Shown piece after piece: positions 31,416 to 44,472 of a stretch of DNA of 64,000 nt. The stretch is from Callipepla californica brunnescens. Its lineage: Eukaryota > Chordata > Aves > Galliformes > Odontophoridae. The notes under the pieces are model-generated. The model had not been told where the DNA came from and did no database searches. It saw only the letters and a program-made list of their open reading frames with translations. Location of the stretch: the NCBI GenBank assembly GCA_023055505.1, contig JALIRH010000096.1, positions 533,501 through 597,500 on the forward strand. The letters are read 5' to 3'. Each line of letters begins with the position of its first letter. The first letter of the stretch is position 1. The position numbers were made by a program, and so were the translations under genes.

Positions 31416-34400
31416 AGCAGCCCCACTGCTGCCCCATAGCCTCCTCATAGCTGCCCCACTGCAGCCCCATAGCTGCCCCATGGCTGCCCCACTGTTGCCC
31501 CGCTGCCACCCCATAGCCACCCCACTGCTGCCCCATAGCTGCCCCACTACTGCCTCATAGTGGCCCCATAGCCTCCTCAGAGCTGCCCGATAGCTGCCTC
31601 ATAGCCACCAGATAGCCGCCCCATAGCTGCTCCATAGCCTCCCCATAGCCTCCTCATAGCTGCAACACTGCTGCACCATAGCTGCTCCATGGCTGTATAA
31701 TAGCCGCCCGATAGCTGCCCCACGGCTTCCCAATAGCTGCCCAATAGCTGCCCGACTACTGCCACATAGCCGCTCTATACCTGCCCAATAGCCTCCTCAT
31801 AGCTGTCCCACTGCAGCCCCATACCTGCCCCATGGCTGCCCCATTGCTGCCACATAGCCACCCCACTGCTGCCCCATAGCTGCCCCACTACTGCCTCATA
31901 GCGGCCTCATAGCCTCCTCAGAGCTGCTCGATATCTGCATCACTGCTGCCTTAGAGCCGCCCCATAGCTGCCCCACTGCTGCCCCATTGCTGCCTCACTG
32001 CAGCCCCATAGCTGCCAATGGCTGCCCCATAACCTCCTCATAGCTGCCCCACTGCTGCCCCATAGCCGCCCCATAGCTGCCCCACTGCTAACTTATAGTT
32101 GCCCCACTACTGCCCCATAGCTTCCCCACTGCTGCTCCACAGCCGCCCCAAAGCCTGCTCATAGCTGCCCCACTGCTGCCCCATATCTGCCTCATGGCTG
32201 CCTCATAGCCGCACCATAGCTGCCCCACTGCTGCCCCGTGTCTGCCTCATGGCTGCCTCATAGCCGCACCATAGCTGCCCCACTGCTGTCCCATAGCTGC
32301 CCTATAGCTTCCTTGTAGCTGCCCCACTGCTGCCCCATAGATGCAAAATGGCTGCCTCATAGCCGCTCCGTAGCTGCCCCACTGCTGCCCTATAGCATTT
32401 CCATAGCCTCTTCATAGCTGCCTCACTGCTGCCCCACAGCCACCCCATGGCTGCCTCATACCTGCCCCATAGCTGCCTCCTAGCCGCTCCATACATGCCC
32501 CATAGTCTCCCTATAGCGTCCTCATTGCTGCCCCACTACTGCCCCATAGCTGCCCCACTACTGCGTTATTGCTGCCCCACTGCTGCCCCATAGCTGCCCC
32601 ATAACGTCCTCATAGCTGCCCCATACCTGCCTCACTGCTGCCCAATAGGTGCCCAAAGGCTGCCTAATAGCCGCCCCATAGCTGCCCCACTGCTTCCCAA
32701 TAGCTGCCTTATATCTGCCCGACTGCTGCCCCATAGCTGCCTCATAGCCTCCCCATAGTCTCCTCATAGTTGCCCACACTGCTGCCCCATAGCCTTCCCA
32801 TAGCTGCCTTAGCTGCCCCACTGCTGCCCCATATCTGCCCCATAGCCTCCTCAAGGCCTCCTCATAGCTAACCCATAGCTGCCTCACTCGTGCCCCATAG
32901 CTGCCTCTCTGCTGCCCCATAGCTGCCCCATAGCCTCCTCATAGCTGCCTCACTGCTGCCCCATATCTGCCCAACTTCTGCCTAATTGCTGCCTCACTGC
33001 TGCACCATAGCTGCCCTACGGCTGCCTCATAGTTGCCCCATAGCTGTCTCATAGCCACCCGATAGCTGCCTCCATAGCCTTCTCGTAGCTTCCTTACTGC
33101 TGCCCCATAGCTGCACCGTGGCTGCCCCATAACTGCACCGTGGCTGCCTCATAGCCGTTACATATCTGCCCCATAGCCTCCCCATAGCCTCCCCATAGCT
33201 TCCTCATAGCTGCCTCACTGCTACCCCATAGCTCCCTCGCTGCTTCCCCATAGGTGCCCCATGGCTACCTCATAGCTGCCCCACTGCTGTCCCATAGCTG
33301 CCCCATGGCTGCCTCATAGCCACCCCATAGCTGACCCACTGCTGCCTCATAGCCACCCCATAGCTGACCCACCGCTGCCTCATAGCTGCTCCACTACTGC
33401 ACCATAGCTGCCTCACTGGTTTCTCATACCTACCCCATGGCTGCCTCATAACCTCACCATAGCTGCCCCACTACTGCCCCATAGCCACCCCGTCGCTGCC
33501 CCATAGCCTCCCCATACTTGCCCCATAGCTGTCTCACTGCTGCCCCATAGCTGCCCCATGGCTGCCTCATAGCCGTCCAATAGCTGCCCGACTACTGCCC
33601 CATAGCTGCCTCATAGCCTCCCCATAGTCTCCTCATAGTTGCCCACACTGCTGCCCCATAGCCTCCCCATAGCTGCCTTAGCTGCCCCACTGCTGCACCA
33701 CATCTGCCCCATAGCCTCCTCATAGCTGACCCATAGCTGCTTGATAAGTGCCTCATACCTGTTGTATAACTGCCTCACTGCTGCCCCATAGCTGCCCCAT
33801 AGTTTCCTCAGAGCCTCCTCATATTTGCCCCACTGCTGCCCCGTAGCTGCCTTACTACTGCCCCATACCTGCCTCACTGCTGCCCCATAGCTTCCCCGTC
33901 GCTGCCTCATAGCCGCCCCATTGCTGCCCCATGGCTTCCCAATAGCATCCTCAAAGCTGCCCCATTGCTTCCCCTTAGCTTCCTCACTGCTGCCCCATAG
34001 CTACCCCACTACTGCCCCATAGCCGCCCCGTAGCCTCAAAGCTGCCCCACTGCTGCCCCATGGCTGCCTCTTTGTTGCCCCATACCTGCCCCACTGCTGC
34101 CCTATAGCCACCCCATAGCTGCCTCACTTCTGCCCCATAGCTGCCTCATATCCTCCCCATAGCCTCCTCATAGATGCCTCACTGCTACACAATAGCTGCC
34201 CCACAGCTGCCCCATAGCTGCCTCACTGCAGCCCCACAGCTACTTTTTGTCTGCCTCAAAGATGCCCCATAGCTTCCTCATGGCCTTCCCATAGTCTCAT
34301 CATAGCTGCCCCACTGCTGCCCCAAAGCTGCCTTACTACTGCCCCTTGCTGCCCCAAGGCTCGCTTATAGCTACACCATAGCTGTTTCACTACTGCCACA

Positions 34401-35457
34401 TAGCTGCCCCATGGCTGCCCCATAGCTGCTCAACTGCTGCCCCATAGTCGCCCCATAGCTGCCCCACTGCTGCCCCATACCTGCTTCATAGCCTCCCCAT
34501 AGTCTCCTCCTGCTACCCCACTGCTGCCCCATAGCTGCTCCATAGCCTCTCAAGAGACTCCTCATAGCTGCCCCACTTCAGCCCCATAGCCGCCCCATAG
34601 CTGCCTCACTGCTGCCCCATTGCCACCCCATGGCTGCCTAATAGCCGCCCCATAGCTGTCCCACTGCTGCCCCATAGCTGCCTTATAGGTGCCCCACTAC
34701 TGCCACATTGCCGCTCTATAGCTGCCCCATAGCCACCCCATAGCTGCCCCCATAGCCTTCTCAATAGCTTCCTTACTGCTGCCCATAGCTGCCCCACTGC
34801 TGCCCCATAGCTGCACCGTGGCTGCCCCATAGCCTCCCCATAGCCTCATCATAGCTGCCTCACTGCTACCCCATAGCTCCCTCGCTGCTTCCCCATAGCT
34901 GCCCCATGGCTACCTCATAGCTGCCCCATAGCTGCCCCACTACTGCCCCATAGCCACCCCATAGCTGCCTCACTGCTCCCCCATAGCTACATTTTGTCTG
35001 CCTCAGAGCTGCCCCATCGCTTCCCCATGGCCTTCCCATAGCCTCGTCATAGCTGCCAAACTACTGACCCATAGCTGCTTCACTACTGCCCCATAGCTGC
35101 CCAATGGCTTCCCCATAGCCACCCTATAGCTGCCCAACTACTGCCCCATAGCCTCCCCATAGCTGCCTCACTGCTCCCCCATAGCTGCCCCATGTCTGCC
35201 TCATCGCCGTCCCATAGCTGCCCCATAGCCTCTCGATAGCTGACCCATAGCTGCCCCATAGCCTCCTCATAGCTGCCTCACTGCTGCCTGATTGCTGCCT
35301 CACTTCTGCCCCATAGCTGCCCAATGGCTTCCTCATAGCCGCCCCATAGCTGCCCCACTGCTGCCCCATAGCTGCCTTATAGCTGCCCTACTACTGCCCC
35401 ATAGCTGCCCCACTGCTGCCCAATAGCTGCCCCATAGCTTCCCCATAGCCTCCTCAT
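31416..35457 (-). repeat. 11-bp CTGCCCCATAG minisatellite, right block
   Basis: Continuation of the array left of 30584, with the same units and many single-base variants. Some longer segments recur locally: the passage from CATAGCCTCCCCATAGTCTC appears near 32743 and 33609. No gene or non-periodic island over 100 bp is visible. Confidence 0.9.
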
Positions 35458-37778
35458 ACCTTTCTTTTCTCTTATTCTGGCATTCTGACATTCTGACATT
35501 GTGACATTCTGAGATACTCTCATTGTCACATTGCAACATTGTTACATTCTAATATTCTCCCATTCTGAACTTCTGGAATTATGACAACCTGCCATTGTGA
35601 CATTCTCCCATTCTGACATTATGACATTCTAATATTCTCACATTCTGAAGTTCTGGCATTATGACAACCTGCCCTTGTGCTATTTTCACATTCTGACATT
35701 CTGACATTCTAGCATTGTGACATAGTGACATTCTGGAATTGTGACAACCTGTCATTCTGACATTCTGTCATTGTGATACTCTCACATTCTGCTATTGTGA
35801 CATTCAGATATTTGGACATTCTGAAATTCTGGAATTGTGACATTCTGAAATTCTGGAAATGTGACAATCTGTCATTCTCACATTGTGACAATGCAAAATT
35901 CTGATACTGTGAAATTCTGACTCTCTCTCATTGTGACATTGTGAGATTCTCACATCGTGGCATTGTGGCATTCTCACTTTCTCACGTTCTGACATGTTAA
36001 CATTGTGACATTCTAACATTCTCTCATTGTGATTTTCGGCCATATTTATCATCTGACATTGTGACGTTCTGTCACAGTCATATGTTGTCATTGTGACATT
36101 CTATCTTCATGACATACTGATATTGTGACTTTGTGGCATTGTGATACACTGACATTCTGAAATTGTGGCAATCTGTCATTGTGACTCTGTGACATTCTCC
36201 AATTCTGACATTCTCACATTCTAACGTTCTCACATTGTGTCATTCGGTCATTGTCATATTCTCACTTTCTGATATTCTCTCATTGTGATATCGTGACGTT
36301 GTGACAATTTGACATTCTGACATTAAGACATTCCGACATCATGAGATTCTCTCTTTCTCTCATTCTGACATTTTGACATTGTGACATTCTCACTTTCTCA
36401 TATTCTGCCATTCTGATATTCTGGCATTGTGACATTCTGAGATACTCACATTGTAACATTGTGACATTGTGACATTCTAATATTCTCACCTTCTGAAGTT
36501 CTGGCATTATGACGATCTGCCATTGTGATATTCTCACTTTCTGATATTATGACATTCTAGCGTTGTGACATAGTGAAATTGTGACATTGTGACATTCAGA
36601 CATGTTGACATTCTGAAATTCTGGAATTGTGACAACCTGTCATTCTCACATTGTGACAATGCAACATTCTGATATTGTGACATGATGACATTGTGACACT
36701 GTGACATTCTGAAATTCTAACTCTCCCTCATTCTGACGTTCAGACATTCTCACATTGTGACATTGTAAAACTCTGACTCTCTCTCATGGTGACATTCAGA
36801 CATTCACACATTTTGACATTCTGACATTCTGACATTCTGGCATTCTGACATTCTCACAATGTGTCATTCGGTCATTGCCATATTCTCACTTTCTGATATT
36901 CTCTCATTGTGATATTGTGACGTTGTGACAATTTGACATTCTGACGTTAAGACATTCTGACATCATGACATTCTCTCTTTCCCTCATTCTGACATTTTGA
37001 CATTGTGACATTCTGAGATACTCTCATGGTGACATTGTGACATTGTGGCATTCTAATATTCTCACCTTCTGATGTTCTGGCATTATGACAATCTGCCATT
37101 GTGATGTTCTCACCTTGTGACATTGTGACATTCTAGCATTTTGACAATGCGTCATTCTGACGTTGTGACATAGTGACATTCTGGAATTTGGAAAATCTTT
37201 CATTCTGACATTCTGTCATTGCGACATTCTCAGAATCTGACATTGTGACATTCTGATATTTTCACATTCTGAAATTCTGTAATCGTGACAATCTGTCATT
37301 CTCCCATTGTGGTATTTGTGACGTTCTTACACTGTTACATATTGATATTCTGACATTGAGACATTGCGACATTGTGACATAGTGATATTCTGTCATTCTG
37401 ACATTTTGACATTCTCACATTCTCACTTTCTTACATTGTGACACTCGGTCATTGTGATATTCTCTCTCTTTCATCTCCTCTTATTGTGACTTTCTGACAC
37501 AGTCATATTCCCTAATCTTGTAGTTGTGACACAGTGAAGATTTGACATTCTGACATTAAGACACTCTGACATCATGACATTCTCACTTTCTCCCATTCTG
37601 ACATGTTGACATTGTTGCATTCTAACATTCTCTCATTGCTATATTCTGACATATTTCTATTCTGTCATTGTGACATTCTCTCACAGACACATGCTGCCAT
37701 TTTGACATTCTATCGTTGTGACATTCTGACATTGTGACATTCTGAGATACTCTCGTGGTGACATTCTGACATTCTAAT
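35458..37778 (-). repeat. 8-bp TGACATTC satellite, left block
   Basis: Units of TGACATTC/TGACATTG with an 8-bp period and heavy substitution. AT-richer than its neighbours, with an abrupt start after CTCCTCATACC. Minus-strand frames (NVRMSQCH-like) repeat every eight codons and are artefacts. Confidence 0.9.
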
Positions 37779-38111
37779 TGTATGGGAACTGTTGAATCAT
37801 GGCCTGAACCACTGATTGATCACCTGAGGCAAGCCCTGAGTCAGCTGCAGGGGCACAAGTGAGTGTGATTGGAAGGGGTGGAGTTTGACTCCACCTCTGC
37901 CAAGACCCCATTTAAGGGCTGACCTCCAGCAGGGAAGGTTCTCTTGTTAGAGATCCCTCCCTTTTGGAGTTATTAGCGAGCCTCGACCATCATCAAGGTG
38001 AGCTCCTCTCTTTTCTTCTTGTTTGTATACCATTTTCTTAAGCCTACCTAAAATATACCGCCTTTCGCACAATTTCCATGGAGTGCTTTTTTGGGGGTTA
38101 TTTGCCCTATA
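37779..38111. mobile_element. Solo-LTR-like insertion in the 8-bp satellite
   Basis: A 333-bp non-satellite segment begins TGTATGGGAA and ends GCCCTATA, flanked by CTAAT on both sides (37774-37778 and 38112-38116), a 5-bp target-site duplication. Its termini form an imperfect inverted pair (TGTATGGG/CCCTATA). It has a TTTAAGGG TATA-like region near 37909 and a donor-like AAGGTGAGC near 37997. No open frame. A solo LTR or a small LTR-derived element fits best, family unknown. The TA rather than CA terminus is atypical. Confidence 0.6.
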
Positions 38112-39294
38112 CTAATATTCTGACTTTCTCACATCGTGACATTCAGTCACTGTCATAATTCTCACTTTCTGATATTCTCTTACTGTGCTATATTGTGGCC
38201 TTGTGACAAGTTGACATTCTGACTTCATGACATTCTCTCTTTCCCTCATTCTGACATTGTGACATTGTCACGTTCTGACATTCGGTCGTTGTGATATTCT
38301 CACTTTTTCATATTCTCTCTTTGTGACATTGTGACACAGTCATATTCCCTGATTTTGTAATTCTGATATTCTGACGTTCTGACATTCTGACATTCTCACA
38401 ATGTGTCATTCATTCACTGGCATATTCTCACTTTCTGATATTCTCTCATTGTGATATTGTGACTTTGTGACAATTTGACATTCTGACATCATGACATTCT
38501 CTCTTTCCCTCATTCTGATATTCTGACATTGGGACATTCTCACTTTCTCGTATTCTGACATTCTGATATATCAATAATCTGTAATTGCGACATTCTCTCA
38601 TTGTGGCATTGTGACATTCTCTCATTCTGACACTGAAATTCTGAGATTTGTGATATTGTGACGTTCTCATACTGTGACATTCAGGCACTCTCACATTGGT
38701 TCATTCTGACATTCTGACGTTATGACATTTTGATGTTGTGACATTCACTCACTCCCATTCTGGCGTTTTCACATTCTGACATTCTCACAATCTGGCATTC
38801 TAAAATTGTGGCCATCTCTCATTGTGACATTCACTCATTCTCACATTCTGATAGTTTGACAGTCTCTCTTGGTGACATTTTGAGGTTCTCTCGTTGTGAC
38901 ATTGTGATATTCTGACCTTCTGATGTTCTGACATTTTGACATTATAGCATTGTGACACTCTGACATTCTCTCCTTGTGACATTCTGACATTCCGATATTT
39001 TGACTTTCTCTCATTACCACATTCTGACATTCTGAAACTGTGGGAATCTGTCATTCTGACATTCTGTCATTGTGATATTTGGACTTTGTGACATTTTGAC
39101 ATTTTGAAGTTCTGACATTCTGAGATCCTCTCATTGTGACACTGTGACATTGTCATTCACTTGGTGTTATTATCTCTCATTGTGACGTTGTGACATTTTG
39201 ATATTCCCCAATTTTCTAATTGCGACATTCTGACATTCGGTCATTGTGATGTTCTCACTTTTTCATATTCTCTCATTGTGACGTTTTGACACAG
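38112..39294 (-). repeat. 8-bp TGACATTC satellite, middle block
   Basis: Same period and variants as the left block. The phrase ACACAGTCATATTCCCT near 38334 is a local longer repeat, seen again near 37498 and 40217. Confidence 0.9.
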
Positions 39295-40217
39295 TGTCAC
39301 GCTCCAAAATAAAGGAGGGAGATGAGGTTCTTTATATGTATGTGTATACCCGATGGTGAGATTAAAAGGCAATGGTTCAAATTTTAGCCCAACCAGTTTA
39401 TTCCAATAAGTAGTTTTTTAGGGATATGGGGAAGGGAAGATGGGTGATAGAAAAGAGATGAAAAGCGAAGAGACTTGGCAGAAAGCAAGAAAGAGAAAGA
39501 GAGAGCATCAGCACCGTGGATCTGGCGAGGTCCGTAGTCCGTTGGTCTCAGGAATTCGTCTGGTCTCCGCGGGGGATGGGAGAAAGCCGGGAAGTTTTGC
39601 AGCAAGCAGGCGCTGTGCAGGGGGGTTCTTCCAAAGAGGTTTTTCCCTCAGGAAAGTCTCTTCTTCAAAGTCTTTGGTTTAGTGGTGTCGAGAAAACCAA
39701 CTGAGCAACTCGACACACCAATGAGTTCTGTCAAGCGGCGCGCTGGGTACATGGGGGATTGCTTCACCAAACATGCGCACGTAAGAGAGAAATGAATAGC
39801 TATTTAAAGGTATAGCACATGCATATTCATCACATTTCAGACTCTGGTTATCGAGGGGATTAAACCTAAAGGTCAGTTTTGCTTTAAATTTTCAAACCTT
39901 GAAGGAGGAAAGCTCCTCACCATTCATGTGGGTGGTTTGTTTTAAGAGAGGCTTGTCTTGTAGGGACAACAGGGTGTCTATCCTGCTTTCTTTAGCTGCC
40001 TCCGTGTTCTGGCATTAGTTTGATTTGTGCCCACCCAACACATCTGGCCCAACAGATAAATCAACAGGAGTAGTACTTTCGGTGCCATACAAGTATTATT
40101 GTCCTTTGTGATGATCAGCTTCTCCAAGCAGTTGTCAATTAGAGTCTTCTAGCCAGAAAGACCTCATGAAGCAAGCTTTGAGACAACAAAAGTCAAAAAC
40201 AGTTGCTGTCTTTCACA
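39295..40217 (-). mobile_element. Solo LTR in the 8-bp satellite, minus orientation
   Basis: A 923-bp unique segment has TGT...ACA termini (TGTCACGC ... TTTCACA) flanked by CACAG on both sides (39290-39294 and 40218-40222). The empty satellite reads GACACAGTCATATTCC at about 38334, which confirms the insertion point. On the minus strand an AATAAA lies near 39401, about 110 bp before the element end, and a TTTAAATAG TATA-like stretch near 39804, so it reads as a minus-strand LTR. Frames at 39384-39704 are short and show no known protein. No internal retroviral genes flank it. Confidence 0.7.
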
Positions 40218-41200
40218 CACAGTCATATTCCCTGAATTTTAATTGGGAGGTTGTGACGATTTGACATTCTGACATTAAGACATTCTGACATCATGACATT
40301 CTCCCTTTCTCACATTCTGACATGTTGACATTGTGACATTCTAATATTCTCTCATTGTGACATTGTGACATTCTGACATTCTTATATTCTCACCTTCTGA
40401 TGTTCTGGCATTCTGACAATCTGCCATAGTGACATTCTGACATTGTGATATTGTGATATTATGACATTGTGGCTTTGTGACTTTGTGATATTCTCGCAGT
40501 GTCAAATTCTGTGATTCTGACATTCTGAGATTGTGACATCGTGGCATTTTGGGAATCTGGCATAGTGATATTGTGATATTCTCACATTTTGTCATTCTGA
40601 CATTCTGACAATCTGATATTGTGACATTCTCAGATTGTTACATTGCTGCGTTCTGAAATTCTCTCATTGTGACATTGTGAAGTTGTGAAATTCTGACATT
40701 CTGACATTATGATGTGATGTCTTTGTTACATTCTGAGATTGTGCCAATGTTACATTCTTCTATTCAGATACATTGTGACATTCTCAACTTAGGACATTCT
40801 GATATTCTTGCATTCTGACGTTGTGACATTCTGACATTCTGAAATTCGGACATTCTCACATAATCACATTCTGACATCATTTCGTTCTCACATTCTGACA
40901 TTCTGTTATTCTGACATTCTCATATTCTCACTTTGTGACATTGTGACGTTCTGACATCCTCACGTACTGACATTCTGAAAATGCGACCTTCTGACATTGT
41001 GACACTGTAATATTCTGACTGTGAAATTTTTACATTCTGGTATTGTGACAGTCTTTTATTTTTGCATTGTGACATTCTGACACTGTGACATTTTTAGATT
41101 CTCACATTGTGATATTTTGGCATTGTGAAATTCTAACCTTGTGACACTGACATTCTAACATTGTGATACTTTGATATTGTGACTGTCACATTCTGACACC
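40218..41200 (-). repeat. 8-bp TGACATTC satellite, right block
   Basis: Continues the array up to an abrupt junction (CTGACACC/GTTAGGG at 41200/41201) with degenerate telomeric sequence. Nothing else is visible. Confidence 0.9.
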
Positions 41201-44200
41201 GTTAGGGTAGGGTTAGGGTTAGGTTTAAGGGGTAGGGTAGGGATGGGGTAGGGTTAGGGTTAGATAATGGTTAGGGTAAGTATTAGGGTCAGGGTTAAGG
41301 GTAGGGTGTGAGGTAGGGTTAGGGTTTTAGGGTTAGGGTAGGGTTAGGGTTAGGTTAGGGTAGGGTTTAGGGTTAAGGTGTAGGGTTAGGGTAAGGGTAG
41401 GGTTAGGGTTAGGGGTTAAGGTTAGGGGTTAGGGTCAGGGGTTAGGTTTAGGGATAGGGTCAGGGTTAGGGTTAGAATTAGCGTAGGGTTAGGTTTAGGG
41501 TAAGGGTTAGGGTAGGGTAAGGGTTAGGGTTAGGGTTGGGTAAGGGTTAGGGGTAGGATTACGGGTAGGGTTAGTGTTAAGGTAGGGTCCATCAATAGGG
41601 TTAGCAAAGGGTTAGGTGTTAGGGTTAGGTGTTAGGGTTAGGGGTTAGGGTTAGGGTAGAACTAGGGTCCATCAATAGGGTTATGGTAGGGTTAGGGTTT
41701 AGGGTTAGGGTAGGGTTAGGGTTAGAGTAGAATTAGGGTTAGATTGGAGGGTTAGGGTAGGGTTAGGGTTAAGGGTTAGGGTAGGGTTAGAGATAGGTAA
41801 GGGTTAGGGTAAGGGTTAGGGTTAGGGATAGGGTAAGGGTAAGGGTTAGGGTTAGGGTAGGGCTAGGGTTAGGGATAGGTAAGGGTTAGGGTAAGGGTTA
41901 GTGTAGGGTTAGGGGTAGGGGTATGGGTAGGGTTAGGGTAGGGTTAGGTTTAGGGTTGGATTAGAATTTTCGGTAAGGGTTAGGGTTAGGAGTTAGGGTC
42001 AGTGTCAGGGTTAGGGCTTAGCGTTAGGGATAGGGTAAGAGTTAGGGTAGGGTTAGTGTTAGGGTTAGAGTTAGGGTAAGGGTAGGGTTAGGGTAGGTTT
42101 AGGGTAAGGTTAGGGTTTGGGTTAGGGGTTAGGGGTTAGGGCTAGGGTAGGGTTAGGTCTAGGGTAGGGCTAGGGTAGGGTTAGGGGTTTGTGTTAGGGT
42201 TAGGGGCAGGGTTAGGGTTAGGATTAGGGTAGGGTTTGGGTTAGGTAAGGGTTTGGGGTTAGGGCTTATGGGTTGGGGTTAGGGGTTAGGGTCACGGTTA
42301 GGGTAGGGTAAGGTTAGGGTTAGGGTTAGTGTTAGGGTTATGGTTAGGGGTTAGGGTAAATGTTAGGGTAGGGTTAGGGTTAAGGGTTAGGGTAGGGTTA
42401 GGGTTAGGTAAGGGTTAGGGTAGGGTTAAGGAGGGTTAAGGGTAGGGTTTGAGTCAGGGGTAGGGTAGGGTTAGGGTTAGGGTAGGGTTAGGGGTTAGTG
42501 TTAGGGTAGAATTAGGGTTAGATTTGAGGGTTAGTGTAGGGTTAGGGTTAGGTAAGGGATAGGGTTAGGGTTAGGGTTAGGTGTTAGGGTAGGGTTAGGG
42601 TAGGGTTAGGGATAGGTAAGGGTTAGGGTCAGGGATAGTGTTAGGGTCACTGTTAGGGTTAGGGTATGGTTAGGGTTAGGGCAGGGTTAGGGTAGGGCTA
42701 GGGTTAAGGGTTAGGGTTAAAATTAGGGGTTAGGGGTTAGGGCTAGGGTAGGGTTAGGGGTTAGTGTGAGGGTTAGGGGCAGGGTTAGGGTTAGAGTAGA
42801 ATTAGGGTTAGATTGGAGGGTTAGGGTAGGGTTAGGGTTAAGGGTTAGGGTTAAGGGTTAGGGTAGGGTTAGAGATAGGTAAGGGTTAGGGTAAGGGTTA
42901 GGGTTAGGGATAGGGTAAGGGTTAGGGTTAGGGTAGGGCTAGGGTTAGGGATAGGTAAGGGTTATGGTAAGGGTTAGTGTAGGGGTAGGGGTATGGGTAG
43001 GGTTAGGGTAGGGTTAGGGTTAGGGTTGGATTAGAATTTTCGGTAAGGGTTAGGGTTAGGAGTTAGGGTCAGTGTCAGGGTTAGGGTTTAGCGTTAGGGA
43101 TAGGGTAAGAGTTAGGGTAGGGTTAGTGTTAGGGTTAGAGTTAGGGTAAGGGTAGGGTTAGGGTAGGTTTAGGGTAAGGTTAGGGTTTGGGTTAGGGGTT
43201 AGGGGTTAGGGCTAGGGTAGGGTTAGGTCTAGGGTAGGGCTAGGGTAGGGTTAGGGGTTTGTGTTAGGGTTAGGGGCAGGGTTAGGGTTAGGATTAGGGT
43301 AGGGTTTGGGTTAGGTAAGGGTTTGGGGTTAGGGCTTATGGGTTGGGGTTAGGGGTTAGGGTCACGGTTAGGGTAGGGTAAGGTTAGGGTTAGGGTTAGT
43401 GTTAGGGTTATGGTTAGGGGTTAGGGTAAATGTTAGGGTAGGGTTAGGGTTAAGGGTTAGGGTAGGGTTAGGGTTAGGTAAGGGTTAGGGTAGGGTTAAG
43501 GAGGGTTAAGGGTAGGGTTTGAGTCAGGGGTAGGGTAGGGTTAGGGTTAGGGTAGGGTTAGGGGTTAGTGTTAGGGTAGAATTAGGGTTAGATTTGAGGG
43601 TTAGTGTAGGGTTAGGGTTAGGTAAGGGATAGGGTTAGGGTTAGGGTTAGGTGTTAGGGTAGGGTTAGGGTAGGGTTAGGGATAGGTAAGGGTTAGGGTC
43701 AGGGATAGTGTTAGGGTCACTGTTAGGGTTAGGGTATGGTTAGGGTTAGGGTAGGGCTAGGGTTAAGGGTTAGGGTTAAAATTAGGGGTTAGGGGTTAGG
43801 GCTAGGGTAGGGTTAGGGGTTAGTGTGAGGGTTAGGGGCAGGGTTAGGGTTAGGGTAGGGTTGGGGTTAGGGGCAGGGTTAGGGTTAGGGCTTAGGGGTT
43901 GGGGTTAGGGGTTAGGGTCACGGTTAGTGCAGGGTTAGGGTTAGTGTTAGGGTAAGGGTTAGGGTAGGGTTAGGGGTTAGGGTAGGGTTAGTTTTAGTGT
44001 TAGTGTTATGGTTAGGTAAGGGTTAGGGGTTAGGGTAAATGTTAGGGTAGTGTTAGGGTTAGGGTAGGGTTAGGGTTAGGTAACGGTTAGGGTAGGGTTA
44101 GGGTCAGGGTTAAGGGTAGGGTTTGAGTCAGGGTTAGGTTTAGGGTGGGGTTAGGGTTAGGGTAGAATTAGGGTTAGATTTGAGGGTTAGTGTAGGGATA

Positions 44201-44390
44201 GGGTTAGGTAAGGGATAGGGTTAGGGTTAGGGGTTAGGGTAAGTGTTAGAGTAGGGTTAGGGTAGGGTTAGGGATAGGTAAGGGTTAGGGTCAGGGTTAG
44301 GGTCAGGGTTAGGGTTAGGGTAAGTGTTAGGGTTAGGTTTTGGGTCCATCAATAGGGTTAGGGTTAGTTTAGATTAGGGTTAGTGTAGGG

Positions 44391-44425
<35 letters not shown>

Positions 44426-44472
44426 TTTAGATTAGGGTTAGTGTAGGGTTAGTGTTAGGGTTAGGGTTTAGG
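41201..44472 (+). repeat. Degenerate TTAGGG array left of copy B
   Basis: The same sequence family as 1-6068 but not part of the A/B copy. It contains a direct tandem duplication with a period of about 1069 bp: 41725-42793 recurs from 42794 to about 43850, including shared markers such as GAGTAGAATTAGGG and GGATTAGAATTTTCGG. The CCATCAATAGGG word occurs near 41589, 41669 and 44346. Confidence 0.9.

Noticed and set aside
32558..32920. MGQLWGSYGAA-type frames on the minus strand
   Set aside because: Eleven-residue period equals the 11-bp minisatellite; repeat artefact.
35804..36091. NVRMSQCHN-type frames on the minus strand
   Set aside because: Eight-residue period equals the 8-bp satellite; repeat artefact.
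35458..41200. CRISPR-like appearance of short regular repeats
   Set aside because: No unique spacers of constant length. The period is 8 bp and continuous, and the context is vertebrate.
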